A stretch of DNA of 64,000 nucleotides from Rhyzopertha dominica (Eukaryota > Arthropoda > Insecta > Coleoptera > Bostrichidae). The translations under genes and the position numbers were made by a program. Positions 21,633 through 34,100 of the stretch are shown here, in pieces (position 1 is the stretch's first letter; every line of letters starts with the position of its first letter). The stretch covers positions 22,286,245 to 22,350,244 of the forward strand of contig QCXZ01000086.1 of the NCBI GenBank assembly GCA_025024175.1, read 5' to 3'. A model generated the notes under the pieces. It ran no database searches and was not told the DNA's origin. It saw only the letters and a list, made by a program, of their open reading frames with translations.

Positions 21633-24600
21633 ATGAGCCGCCGCCACAGCATTTGGGACTACCCCGAGCACCTCAACCCCTTCTACGAGGACTTCTCGAG
21701 CGAGGCCGGCAAGAAGAAGAAGAAGAGATCCAACAGCTTCAGCAGATCGCTGAAGGGACTGACGAACACCATGTGAGTAAGACTGATATAATTAAGCACG
21801 TGAACGACTGTAATTAAATAATTGTTCTATTTTCATCGATCGGCGACTGTTTATGGGTGCAGTAACCCTTTTCGATTGACTAGTCGGTCGATAATTGTTC
21901 AGTCTTATTATGTAGGCCACGGTACTTCTCGGATGTGCAATTATAAGGCATTCCTAGGTACTCTAATCTTTTTTCCAAACACTTCCACGACAGATAAGAT
22001 ATGATAGTTACGTTGTTTATTAATTAAGCTTATCAGCGCGACGCAACCAAATTGGCGATCATAAAAATAGGTACTGCAGCTCGGGATGAGGAATTAAACA
22101 ATTTGCATGCCAACTAGAAGCGATTAACGAGACACGAGACGTTACTAACGCGATTGAAACAGCCTTCAAAGACGAAAAACGGCTTCTCGGTATAAATTGC
22201 GATAAAAGGTGGAAATTCACATGCGGAAATCGGAACCCAGTAGCGTTCCGTATGAGTATTTGATATCAATCATCGAAATAAAAATTGTTGGCAAAACCAA
22301 AAGTGCAGTGCCGTAGAAAAATCACACTGTAACAAAATACTTGTTTTTTAATTCAATGACAAAATATATACACCTAAACTTATTAATCGCTTATGTACTT
22401 ACTTAAATATGCAAAATGATATCACTTAAAATTAGTTGGAAAAAACACACAAGATATTTTAAACCTTTCGTTTATTTTATACAATCCCACAGTGGCGTAG
22501 GTTAGGGGATACATTGTGGGAAAAAGTAGGACAATAATAAAACATTTTTATGAGCGTAAAACGTTACTTTGAATCGTTTTTGCGATNACTTTGAAATTTT
22601 GAGTTACATATCTACCATTTTGTTGTGACTAGAACCATTTTTTATTGAAGTTAACTTTGTAGAGAACAGTGCACGATACTTTTCACCATTTTCAAAAGTT
22701 ACTTATAACTAGCTGCTGCAGTGTAGGCATTTCTGAAAAATATAGATAACACCACTAGAAAGTAGGAGTCTAAAAGTAGCGATTTTTATTAAGCTTGATA
22801 TTAAAACAGTTGCTACTCTATAGTAAATATATTATAAATTAAAAAAAAATAGCAACAGACTCATCAAATACCCTGGTCTGATATATGTTTCCTTAGTTCC
22901 TTTACAATTTTTGCCAGTTTTATAAGATCACGGGACGTTTTTGTTTTAGTAGATTGAAGAAATCGTCATTCAAATCCAAGTTTACCCAAGTATACGAGGG
23001 TGAATGCTTTCAGCGTCCATAACATAAGATATTTTCTAGGAAGGATCGCTGTCTCTTGAAAACACTGATAAAAGTTATAAGTCTGACGTTTCGATTACAC
23101 CTGCAATCTTTGTCAAAGACGAAGAAGCTCAAAATTTGCCTGACACAAGTTCAAACAAAATTTTGAAAGTAAATAAACAAATCACCAAGGAAGCGAGTCG
23201 TCATAGAAATAACGTGCCAACCTGAGAATAAAAGAACCTTACGACGAAAAAGGAACCACCTACCTACTAGATGTACACGAACTACTTGTTAAAAGATAAC
23301 TAAAAATAGCCTTCCAAATGTCACGTAACTCATAATTTCCACAATCCCTATTAAAACTATTAGTATTCCTACAAATTTCTATAGCTTCTTTTATTAGACG
23401 TTTGTGATAATATTTATCTCTATGTAAAAATTTTGTTTTATCGAAGTCAATCATGTGTTTAGTCAAATATGAGTGTTCAGCTACGGAAGATTTATCTATC
23501 TGTTGCAGCCTAGTAGGACGTGTGTTCTTTCAAACGTGTACCTACTTTTCTTTTAGTTTGACCTATGTAACAGTTGCCGCAAGCACAAGTAATTTTGTAA
23601 ACACCTTCACTCTCTAAATGTACTTTATCTTTAGTAGAACTTAAAATTTCATCTAAATTATTATACGTACTATCAACAACTAAAATATCATGTTTTCTAA
23701 GCATCCTCTTTAATTTTTCCGAAAGACCTTGTACATAAGGCAAACTCAACTTCAATTTATTTTGTCCTGGCTGAGAATTTACTTGATTTGGGTGAGCGCT
23801 TTTATTAAAAACTGACCAAATATTTTTATTGCTATAACCATTTCTCACTAGCGCTGATTTAAGGTGATATATTTCTATTTGTAAAGAACTTTCGTCTGAG
23901 ATCCTCTGTGCTCTAACAAATAACGTCCTTATAAGACTATTCTTTTGAGAAGGAGGGTGGTGAGATGTGGCATGTAAATATCTGTCTGTGTGTGTTGGTT
24001 TTCTGCAAACCTTATGTCCTAACTGTCCAGTGTTTATTCTGTAAATTTGGACTAAACTACCATTGCTTTCTAATTCCATAGTAAATTTTATGTCAAGATT
24101 TTGACTGTTCAAATGATTTAAAAAGCTACCCAACTCTTCTATACCGTGGGGCCAAATAATAAAAGTGTCATCTACGTACCTATACCAACATTTTGGCTTA
24201 AACTGAAAACTGTTTATCGCTACCTGTTCAAAATTTTCCATAAACAAATTAGCTACTACAGGACTTAGAGGTGAACCCATTGCACAACCTGATTTTTGTT
24301 CATAAAAATTACCGTTCCATAAGAAATAAGTAGATTTTAAACAATGACTATCGTGTCTCCTAGTAGATCGCTATTAAGCTTGGATTTGATGATGTCTATC
24401 GTTTCAGGAATGGGTACTTTCGTAAATAAAGAGACCACGTCAAAACTAACTATAATATCACCTTCTGAAATACTTAAACCTTTTATAACGCTAATAAAGT
24501 CTGAAGAATTTTTGATGAAACTACAGGTAATTCCTACATAAGGTTTTAAATAGTTAGCACAAAATTTTGCCAATCTGTAACAAGGACTGCCAATCGTAAT

Positions 24601-26035
24601 GACTATGGGTTTTAACGGGCATTGTTTTTATTGATTTTTGGGCAAACCATACAATTTAGGTACCTTACAGCGTAAAGGTGCAAAAAATCTTACTTTGGAT
24701 AGTGTTAATACAAAATACACATTCTGTTATGTTTATTTCCATTCTAACGGGACCTTCCGCGTTCCGCCATGCAAATCGTAAAGATTGGAATCGTCTAATG
24801 ATTGGGACAAGAAATAAAGCATTACATTGTGCACTGTTATGTAGAATAACCATCTTTCATTCCAGCTTCTTTAGTTGCTGTAACTACAATCCTTAGGTCA
24901 TTTTTCAGTCTAGGTACTCCACATATGTGTTGCTTTTATTAGAGTCATAGATGTTTGGATTGCATTTACGAAATGTTTAAATGCTTCCCGGTTACGCCAA
25001 TGGACTTATGGGTCAACGGAAATAACACCGCACCTGCTTTGCAAGCACAATAAACGCATTTGCATGACCTTGCGCGCTGTGACATAATTAGCAAAAATAT
25101 TTATTGTGTAAACACATTTTCTTTTCAGCCGCAGATCTTTTCGCGCCAAATCCAGGACAAAAACAGGCGAAGACGACGTCCAGCTCAGGAGGAGTCCAGG
25201 TGAGATCGTCCGCCATGTTTAGTTGAAATAATCTCGACGAATATGTTTAGCTTCCCAGATCTCTGACGGACGATGCACCTTACCAGCCAATGGGTACCAG
25301 AGNCCTGGTTTCACGAGACTCAGCGACCCACAGTCGTANTCTCCGGCCTTACCTAGGTCCAGGTTCCAAGAGAGGCTGGCCAANNCAGCGACGCTGACGA
25401 AGGAACGCTTTCNGCCGCCACCACAAGACAACACTCCCTTCGAANAGGAAGAACGACCACACGCCAAGAAGAGGAAGAAGAAGAAGGCTCCGCAACCCCC
25501 TCAGTTCCAAACGGTAAGCGAAAGCGTCTTCCTGTGTCGGTCCTTTTATGGTTCTGTCTTTCAGATCGATGAGCATCTTCAAGTGCCTTCCACCTGCACG
25601 TCCGAATGGAGCTTGAATTCCGAAGATACTTCGAACTATACGCCGAGCGAGTACAGCGAAGACGAGAGGATTCCAGTGTATGAAGACAGCGTCGAAATCC
25701 AGGAGAAGATCAAGGATTTCAATGAGAACATGCAGAAGTTGACTGACGACACGAATAACAACGTGATCGTCTTCAACAACGAGGTTAGAATCGAACAAGC
25801 TTCGTACGACATTCCATCGGTTGAGGTGTGCTATATCGATGATAGTGGAAACGAGGAATCCAAGGAAGACTGTGATACCGACGAGAAGTCGAAATCGTTG
25901 GAAGACGTTGCCCTACAGACGAAGCATCTTGAAATCAACGACGTGGACCCTGTGGATACTAGCACTCCAATTCCGAAGCTGCGCAAGAACAAACTTACCA
26001 AACGGCAGCTGCTAGGAGATGATCCGTATAATTAG
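21633..26035 (+). CDS. Unrecognised basic/acidic protein, 314 residues
   Basis: Exons 21633-21772, 25129-25199, 25251-25513 and 25565-26035; the phases match and the 945-bp CDS closes at TAG 26033-26035. The ATG follows an A-rich context and is the first in frame in its exon. The N-terminus reads MSRRHSIWDYPEHLNPFYED, then KKKKKRSNSFSRSLKGLTNT and a basic, serine-rich segment. A middle block has a nuclear-localisation-like KKRKKKKAPQPP. The C-terminal half is acidic and ends LTKRQLLGDDPYN. I do not recognise the family, and no enzyme or membrane motif is visible. It looks largely disordered, possibly a nuclear or scaffold protein. Several N bases in exon 3 (for example in QSxSPALP) leave residues undetermined but cause no necessary stop. 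Confidence 0.8.
23060..24663 (-). mobile_element. 5'-truncated Penelope-like element with GIY-YIG endonuclease
   Basis: Read on the minus strand, coding starts at PKLYGLPKN near 24660, so the 5' half is missing. It continues through RT motifs ISFDV-like SFDVVSLFTKVPIPET, MGSPLSPVVANLFMENFE and the catalytic WYRYVDDTFII. It then has a GIY-YIG nuclease core (GVYKITCACGNCYIGQTKR, KVGTRLKEH) and a C-terminal tail (KYYHKRLIKEAIEI). A few frame breaks and stops (near 24290-24340, 24580 and 23490) make it inactive. A 40-nt hammerhead-like motif lies just downstream at 23081-23120, the position expected for a Penelope terminal repeat. It is inserted opposite to the host gene. Confidence 0.92.
23081..23120 (-). 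ncRNA. Hammerhead-ribozyme-like motif, variant core
   Basis: Minus strand order: GTCT (stem I), TTGACAA (core), A, GATT, 8-nt loop, AATC (stem II), GAAA, CGTC, AGAC (stem I). Stem I and stem II pair perfectly. The core has T for C3 and A for G8. Those two bases pair with each other in active hammerheads, so the change keeps pairing. Activity is not established. Confidence 0.5.
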
Positions 26036-26201
26036 ATTGCTTAGATAGTCGCGTAGTAACTTATTTAACACTTGTAAAACCAAAGAATTATCCCAGTGAA
26101 ATTTTTTAATTATCCAATAAATAAAATGCTTCACCTGCTTTTCAACGTTTTATTCATGAAGTAAACAAAGATTCCATTCGTTACATGTTCTTCCATAGTT
26201 G
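26036..26201. terminator. Tail-to-tail 3' ends of two convergent genes
   Basis: Plus-strand AATAAA at 26116-26121 (with another overlapping AATAAA to 26125) serves the 21633 gene. Minus-strand AATAAA (TTTATT on plus, 26149-26154) serves the 30258 gene. If cleavage occurs 10-30 bp beyond each signal, the two mRNAs overlap by tens of bases. Confidence 0.7.
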
Positions 26202-29200
26202 TTAGACCACCCTATCGCGTTTGGGCGGTACCTCCGGATTGGTGTTTTCAAGTTCCGGCACAAATTCTTGCTTGACTAAGTACCTAGAGAAAAATTGAGN
26301 GATTAAGCNGTTCTTCGTCGTGACATATGAATTCTCGGCTTTTATCTCTAGATCTTCAGTTTTCGCATTCATATACGCTCTGATCTGAGACGATCTTTTA
26401 GCACGCTAATTTCAACGGGAAAGGAGCAAAAGTTTTTCGTTCTTTTATAAATGGTGACTATTGGCCACTCTAATCTAACAGTGTTTGGAATTTCAGTTGC
26501 CCATTTATTTTCATTTTACTTTTTGGTATGAAATAGTATTTGTATTTTTTAATGACTGCACTGTTATGTAAACGAACATTTTCACGCGCGGAATAAAACA
26601 ACACAAATTTAGACAGATATTTTGCTTTAACAACAAGTGATTTTTCTCCCCCCCATACCAAAAATACCCATCCAAACCTTTTTTCGTAATTTTAAGTGTC
26701 TACTTTACGGAACAACCTCGGACTGGGATATCATTAAAAAAATATTTGGGTTACTAATTATTTGTTTGCTTATTAACTCACAAAAACCCGGTAGTTTTCT
26801 ATATTCAGTTCCTGGGACAGACAAAATTTAATTTGATAACACTTGCAATCTAAGGCCATTTTGGATTGTAGAGTTAATTGAATTTTACCAAAACAATTAT
26901 ATGAAATGCAATCTTAGCTTTGATTATGCTCTGGCGTCGATAGATAATGTTCATAGTACTTTATATTCAATCACATCCAAGGCATCTGGGGATGACGGCA
27001 TACTGTGACTATGTATATACTGCAGTCCTCATATTGAAATTTTCTTAACTGTGTATTATTACCATATTACCCGTTTTCCCCAAAAATTTCGAAAAAATTT
27101 TGTACAAACAAATGTATGAATTCACCCTGGTAATCAATGTGGTTTTAGAAATAGCTATTCTACAGCAACAGCTTTAGCTAAGGTTGTTGATGATCTTAGA
27201 GGTACTGATAAGGTTTTAACATCATTTTTTGTTTTATTAGACTTTTAGAAGGCTTTTGACACTATTAATCACGGATTGATATGTGCTAAGTTGAAGTACC
27301 GTGGATTTTTTTTCATCGTCAGTCTTATCTGAGTAATATAATCTTTTCTAGTAAACGTTAATCTCATTCTTCAGATATTTTAACTGGAGTTATTTGAGAT
27401 TTTGTTAAAAAAATAGGCTTGCTTGATTTGGAAAAAATTGCAATATCTTGCAGTATTTATAGAGGGTCGCTACAAAGTATGGAACTAGCAGGCTATTTCA
27501 GGTTCTGTTCTGTGCNTTTTCTGGATTTTTTCAACTCCGTGTCAGCTCTCGTTTCCGAGATATGGGCGCAAGTTGCATTTTTTTAAATGGGAAGGGGAGT
27601 TAAAAAAGCATGTCATTGAAAAGGATATTTTATTCCTGATTTCAAAAATGTATAACACTTGTACAATTTATTGCTTCTGAGTTGAGAAACGTGTAAATAC
27701 AAAAACTGAGCCTGACAAAGAACGAAAAGAATGAAAACAATCTTCTTTGTCGCTAAAATTGACAAAAAGCCAGGTATTACCATTTTTCCTTGACTGATGC
27801 AGTATTTTTTTAGATTTTGAGTGTCCGATTTTTTATTTATAGGATTTATAATTTTATTTATATGATACATTTCCAAAAATAACCTTTTATTATAATTTTG
27901 CTCAATTTCCATAATATTTACATTGTCCCAACAGATGGAATGGTTGTTATTTATAATATGTGCTGTTAGAGCACACCTGTCTCTTTTATTATTAACATCA
28001 CTCTTGTGTAGAGATATTCTGTTTTCAACCATTTGGATGTTTGCCCTACATACGTGTTATCACAAGTTTTTCATTTTAATGAATAAATAACATTTGACAT
28101 AAAATTCTTTTGAGTTTTTGCTTTTAATTTACTAAATAAATTATATCCTGTTTTAACATTTTTAAAGGCAAATCTAATATTTTCTAAATAAAAACTTCTT
28201 ATTAATTTTGTTGTAAAATGTTTCCCATTTACTTCCTGGCGGTAATGCAGCCTTGAGTAAATAATAATGTTCTTTGTAGCATACTTGAAGGTAAGCTCTG
28301 AATTTCTGCCTTGGTTCGTTCGTTTAAATCTTCTGCATTATGTGGCCAATCAGCATAAATACGATTTTTCAGATACCCCCACAGGAAAAAATTAAGCGGC
28401 GTCAGATCAGGAGAATGTGCTGGGCATTCTATCGCTCCACATCTACCAATCCATCTGTCTGTAAAAATCGCATTCAAATATGACTGCAAAATGGGGCGGT
28501 GCACCATCTTGCTGAAACCATATCTGTTCAGAAGGACGCGCAGCATTTTCACGATTAGGGAACAGGCTAATAAGTTCTGGTATAATGTGTTCGCGCAAAA
28601 GCTGTAAATACCTGATCGCATCAAATTTCCATCGAAGAAAAAGGCACAATAATGTGCTCACCGATAATACCACATCAGACATTTACTTTCTGAGGGTGTT
28701 GTCTGTGGACTTGTTTCATCCAATGTGAATTTGTGTCTGACCAATATCTGCAATTACGTCTATTCACATTACCATTGAGGCAAAATTCGCTTCATTAGAA
28801 AACATAAACCAATTTAAATTGTTTCTATCTTCATATATCATGTTCATAGCAGTTTCACAAAATTCTATCCAACGATCGAAATCATCTTCGCTCAGTTCTT
28901 GCAATAAGTGATTTTGTATGGATAAAACTTCTCTTTTTTCAAAATTTTCTAAACAGATCTTCTGCTAATATGGTGAATGAGAGCACGCTGTTGTACGGAA
29001 CGCTTGGGATTCTCTTGCACATCTATAAGGACATTCAAGCTACTTTCCTCACTCGTAGCAACCTTTGGACGTCCTGGTTTTTGACGATTTTTAACACCGC
29101 TGGTTTCGTCAAAACGTTGCAATGTTTGAATGCTGTTGATCTGGCAATTGGTTCACGATCTTCATGAATTGCATTGTAGAGTGCAATTACTTCCGAATAA

Positions 29201-30258
29201 CTTCGCCTTCTATCTCCATAACCAATCATGATCAAAATTTCGATGCGATCAAGTTCAGTTAACTGAGGCATTGCGATTGCAAATAACAAAGTGAATGAAA
29301 ATTATCACCAGTCACGAGGAAAATGGAGGCACCTGGAGTTTTTGTTCTTACTTAGCGATAACGAATATTGTTTTTATCACGAAGTTTTTTGCTAGACCCA
29401 AGTTTGTTATCACACTTTTCTCAACTCGGAAGCTATAAATTATACAAGTGTGATACATTTTTCAAATCATGAAAAAATATCCTTTTCAATGATGTACCTT
29501 TTGATGCCCCTTCCCATTTAAAAAGATGCAACTTGCGCCCATATCTCGGAAACGAGAGCTGACATGGAGTTAAAAAAATTCCAGAAAATGCATTTTAATT
29601 ACCCATAGGCTCGTGCACAATTTCAGAAAAAACGGTTGAACGTAACCTGAAATATCCTGCTGGTTCCATACTTTGTAGCAAACCGGTATACGTTTAATAA
29701 GAGTATTAGTAATTGATTAAAAAAATATTTTAATCTACTGTCATTATTATTCTTTCGTACCTGTGGTAACTACAAACCAACAACTGTTTATATAACAAAC
29801 ATTGACGTAGACAGATTCGTTTCTACTTGATTATGGACTACTTGTCAACTATACATCGTTTTAAGTTTTATTAATTGTTTCTTTACTGCATAGGTTCATT
29901 CGCAAAGTATTTTTTCAAGCAAAAAAACATGATTGCAGATTTGACAAATATTATTTAATACTAGACAATGCTTCTCCGCAAGATCATTACTATTAAAAAC
30001 CTCAGTAAGATCAGATCTTGAGATAAAAGTCAAAATCCCGAGAAAGAAATGCTAGAAAACATAAGTTTACCTCCTCCGTACGATCCTCTTCACCCTCAAG
30101 TCCAGGGGTGCCGCATGCGCCCAGCTCGGTCCAGGATTTCTAGGATCATCGAAGTCTCGTTTTGTCCTGGATGTGTACATGGAGATCCTCTGGGCCAGAT
30201 CTATGTTGCGGGATTCTTCATCGGAGGAATCATCGTAGGCTTGTTTGTTGGAACACAT
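26202..30258 (-). CDS. Unrecognised 126-residue basic protein, two exons
   Basis: Exons 30071-30258 and 26202-26394 on the minus strand, joined phase 2 across GTAAAC and a CTAAAAG acceptor; 381 bp including TAA at 26202-26204. An in-frame stop lies upstream of the ATG. The protein reads MCSNKQAYDDSSDEESRNID, then RTKRDFDDPRNPGPSWAHAA, a basic stretch RVKRIVRRRSSQIRAYMNAK, and ends NPEVPPKRDRVV. Two N bases fall in the second exon. No signal peptide, membrane span or known domain is seen. A short helical basic/acidic protein, perhaps a small subunit or adaptor; the family is not recognised. The intron (3.7 kb) is made largely of transposons. The start is about 880 bp downstream of the Oaz stop on the same strand. 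Confidence 0.7.
26395..27099. other. Intron segment, nothing recognised
   Basis: AT-rich intron of the 30258 gene, with no recognised repeat or RNA. Short open frames on both strands look random. Confidence 0.5.
27100..27420 (+). mobile_element. Non-LTR retrotransposon RT relic
   Basis: The plus strand reads NQCGFRNSYSTATALAKVVD, then VLLDF, a stop, and KAFDTINHGLICAKLKYRG. This matches the QHGFR.ST..AL..V and F.KAFDT..H..L..KL motifs of LINE reverse transcriptases. Stops and frameshifts follow. The left border is uncertain. Confidence 0.75.
27462..29686 (-). mobile_element. Tc1/mariner-superfamily transposon with long inverted repeats and nested insertion
   Basis: Inverted repeats of about 230 bp (27462-27692 and 29420-29686) share CTACAAAGTATGGAAC near the tips and GAGATATGGGCGCAAGTTGC inside, with TA at both outer edges. 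Between them the minus strand encodes a decayed transposase. The N-terminal part starts MPQLTELDRIEILIMIGYGD (29289). The catalytic part has IWFQQDGAPPHFAV and ECPAHSPDLTPLNFFLWGYL. Frameshifts and stops make it inactive. A Penelope fragment is inserted at 27693-28215. Confidence 0.85.
27693..28215 (-). mobile_element. Penelope-like GIY-YIG fragment nested in transposon
   Basis: The minus strand reads NTYVGQTS, then RISLHKSDVNNKRDRCALTA, HIINNNHSICWDNVNIMEIE and NKRLFLEMYHINK. This is the C-terminal GIY-YIG region of a Penelope-like protein. It lies between the left inverted repeat and the transposase end of the host transposon, so it inserted later. Confidence 0.75.
29687..30070. other. Intron remainder
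   Basis: AT-rich sequence between the transposon and the first exon; nothing recognised. Confidence 0.5.
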
Positions 30259-31134
30259 TATTGCTAATGAGCTCGAATAAGTAAAACACCTGGCTTTATC
30301 GTGTATTTACCAAAACAAGTGGAAGGCATGTAGACAAAACACATCGTGTTATTCTGAATTTTATTCGTAAAAGAAAACTTAACGAACAAAGGCTCCTATT
30401 AACAAAAAGAAATGCTACTGGACGGTTTAAAATATATAGTAGAGTGCTCGGCGCGTTAAAACGAGCTTAAAATTTGTTAGGGACTGATCGTTATAACCGG
30501 AAATTGTGAACGTCAATGGGACGATTCGGTATGTCCAAAAACGGATAAATGGCGATAAAGGAAAGAATCCAAGTAAAAAGATGTTTTACTGGAAACTTTC
30601 CGCGATAACAGATGGTTTATGGTCAGCGTCCGCTCCCCAATTGGGAAGTTTTTGGTTCATAAGAAAATACGAGGATGAGTTGATTAATTCGTCGCACCCC
30701 ATAGAAAGCTTTTGTGTTGTCCCGTCACAGTTTGACATTAAAATCTTATCAAATTCTGCCAGATATTTTTTATTTGGGGTCTTATCAAAGTCTTCTCAGT
30801 CACTACTGATAATAATCCAGGAAGTCCACAGAACAATATCGGAAGATTGTTTTGAACACTGGTGGATCTTCTAAATTACTATTTTTCCCGGTTAGTTCGC
30901 GAATTAATTCACCCACCCTCGTATATTATTAATATTCCAATTTTGGACAAATTCTAGGTTTTCATTTGTATCTCCCGATTAATGAATACCCAACAGAAGT
31001 CACTCGAGCACTTTACTAACACAAACAAATGGACCCCTATCAGCAATTATTATCACATATCTCTCTATGCAACAGAAACGTATCAAAACTAAACACCGCA
31101 CCCTACACTTCGGTATAAAAATGTTATATCACTG
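30259..31134. other. Oaz 3' UTR and spacer
   Basis: Minus-strand AATAAA (TTTATT at 30360-30365) probably ends the Oaz transcript about 775 bp past its stop and 100 bp before the next gene's start codon. The plus-strand open frame at 30506-30874 lies in this UTR and has no family resemblance. Confidence 0.5.
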
Positions 31135-34100
31135 TTAGTTATCGTCCTGTTTCTCTTCTTTGACGACGACCCCGTCCCCCTTATTGTCAAAGACGCCGTT
31201 GTCAGCGAACTTCACATTATCGAGATGAACGAATCGATGATTGTCTAGCTCGGCCCTAAAGAAGAACTTCATCTGGCACTGGGAACACTCGTAGGGCCTG
31301 CTCTTCAGTCCGTGGCCGACAATGTGGCTCTGGAGCCCACTAGCTCCCGTGAAGACCGAAGAACACACGTAGCAGCTGTACTGGTTCATCCCGTAGAAGT
31401 TGTGCTCGATCAGGTGGACCTGCAGCTTCACCGGGGTAGGGAAGACTTGCTTGCACAATCTGCACTCTAGATTCGAACCCTCGTGTACCTCTTCTGCTTC
31501 GAGAGTCTTCTTGGTCTTCTGGTCTTCGCTGCTGCTCGCGCTGCACTTTTTGCACACGGAAACTGTCAGGCCTTCGTTAGATAGCTGCGCAACTGCATCC
31601 CCTGTCAGATTATCGTAGACTTGGTTGCACAGTCCGCAAAGGAACGATCTCTGGTTGAGGTACTTCAAGTGNAATTTCGAGTGAAGCCGCAGTTCGACGT
31701 CAGTCTNCAAAGTCTGGCAGCAAATTATGCAGTTGACGGGCAGGAATATTTGGGAATTCGTCTTCCCGGGGCTGTGCTCGATGTGGTGGGCATAAAACGA
31801 CTGTTCGTTAACCAAAACGGCTTTGCATTGAGTACACGTGTTCCCTGACAATATCTTGCAATGCCTCAGCTTGTGGTCCGCCAAAATTATCGAAGAGGTG
31901 AAGATCTCATCGCAGATATTACACTTGTACTTGCCTTTGCCGCAGCTGACGTGGTGGTTCTTCATGTGGTTCTCGAGATCGTTCCTCGACTTGCAACACT
32001 CATTGCAATAAGCACACTGGAGGCTAACGGCTCCGACTTTCGATTTCGTGTGATGGAGTCTTCTATGGACCACCAGTTCATTCTCGGACGACATCTCGAG
32101 GTTGCACACCTCACACGAGAAGCTGTCGATCTTACGCGAGTTCTCAGGAGAAGTCCGAAGTTCGGAAGATTCTATCCACTCCTGGACATTCTAAATTAAA
32201 AAAAGCTTCGAAAGATTGTAGGAGATACCGACCTGTTCTTGAGATTCGCTGTGGTCGTTCAGCACGTGGATGAAGTAGAGGTGCTCTTGCTTGAAGTTCT
32301 TAGGGCAGAAGGGGCACTGGAACGTCGGGAGATAGTCCCGGAAGGTACCGACGTCTTGGTAATTCGAACACACCATCGAGGAACCCGGAAGCTGCGCGTG
32401 CTGCATCGTAACGTGCAATTCCGCTGTTAATCTGTCATGGAAGATCTGGTCCGAACACAGATAACACTTGAAGTGATTGCAGTCGTTTGCGTGCTTGTTC
32501 GAAAAATGTACCTACAAAAAATCAAAATACTCATAGCGATAAACATTTCTTATTTTCTAATCAGAGGGCAATCAGGATAGCCGACACAAATTCAAATTAA
32601 ATAGTAACTCGCTGGGGTCTTTGACTCGGATTCATTTGAATCTATGCCTGCTTTCCCGATAACCCGCCCATTAGATCATTATTTGGGCGAAATATAAAGT
32701 ACTTATATTTCTTACGATATTCACCTGTATGGCAGCCTTGGTATCGAAAGTTTCGCTACAGATAGAGCACTTAAACACTGAGAGCATGTGTACTTCAGCG
32801 AGATGTTTCTGTAAATCTTCTCTGCCATCGAACGATTTCTTGCAAGGATGGCAGCAGCGCCCAGGGACGTTGGTGATGGCGTGTGCGAAGAGATGGTTGC
32901 TGAAGCCGATAGGATCTCTTCCAGGCTCACCACAGATCGGACAGTACCTAATGAAAGAATTGTTCGATGTAGCTTGGTTCATGGCCACGTGACTCTCCAT
33001 GTGGACCAAGAAACTCTTAAAATTTGGCATCTGGGCGTAACAACACGAGCAAATACACGGCTTGTCGTCAGATTCGTAAGGGCTCGACATGCAATCATTG
33101 GTCTTGAGCTTTTTCGCCGGCTTCGCTTCCATCAAATCTTCCTTCTTCTTGTGGCTCAGATCTGTGGGTTGGGATTGGTAAGGAGCGAACGCAGGAGAAT
33201 TGTCTCTGTCTTTCTTCAGGGGAGGTTTCCAATGGACGGTTGCTAAGTGTTCTGACAGAGCTTTCATGTTTTCGAAGTGCATTGTGCAACGATCGCACCC
33301 GATTAAGGGTGTACCGTTTCTTTTGGGGGATGCACGACTACTGGACCCATTAGTTGCGTCAGCATGAAACACACTTGCATGATGGTACATTGTTTCAACA
33401 TTAGGGAATGTTCTTGCACAGTACAAACAGCTAGTCTTCGTATCTTCTGCTTGCGTACACTCCACAGCGGATTCTGCTGTACCCTTCTCCTGAACAGTAG
33501 AGTTATGTGCCTAAAGGTAAGTTAATAGAAAAAGTCATGATTATGAAACAATTTTACCTCTGATTTTGGGCTTGGAGTGCTGCTAGCGCGACTGGCAGAT
33601 CTCTTCAGATGGTTCTGTTGGTGAGATGCCAAAGCAGCGGCCGTGTTGTACCCTCTGTTACAAGTACCGCACTTGTACGGCTTCCGACCATCGTGAGTCT
33701 TCATGTGAATCTTCAGGTGGTCGCTACGAACAAAAATTAAGAGGCCGGCGAAGCAAAAATTGAGGCAAATACCTTCTGCTAAACGCGGAATCGCAATGCT
33801 GGCACTTGTACTTCTTATCGCCTGTATGGAGCTTGGTATGCCGGTCCCTCGACCTCTTATGCTTGAAGAGCCTCGGACAATAGGAACACGTGAATTGCAA
33901 CTGCTCAGTGTGCGTCTGTAATAGAAAAAAATCGTTTTTTGAGGGAATACGCGTGTGAAGATGTGTTATTGTGTAATCACACGCGACACGGTGAGTTTTT
34001 GCAAGTTCTTTATTACGAAGACTGGAACTGTATCAGTTGAACTGCCGGGTTACGTAATAACACAGAAATGCGGTGGTACCTGTTGCACTAGGAGTTAAAA

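Larger units (their letters stand above)
21773..25128. other. First intron of the 21633 gene
   Basis: A 3.36-kb intron. It carries the Penelope-like element at 23060-24663. CAGTGGCGTAGG at 22493 resembles a hAT end. The rest has nothing recognised. Confidence 0.6.

Noticed and set aside
25349..25798. 149-codon minus-strand open frame
   Set aside because: It is antisense to well-spliced exons of the plus-strand gene; its composition mirrors theirs and no family motif is present.
30506..30874. 122-codon plus-strand open frame
   Set aside because: Lies in the Oaz 3' UTR, with no family resemblance and no supporting signals.
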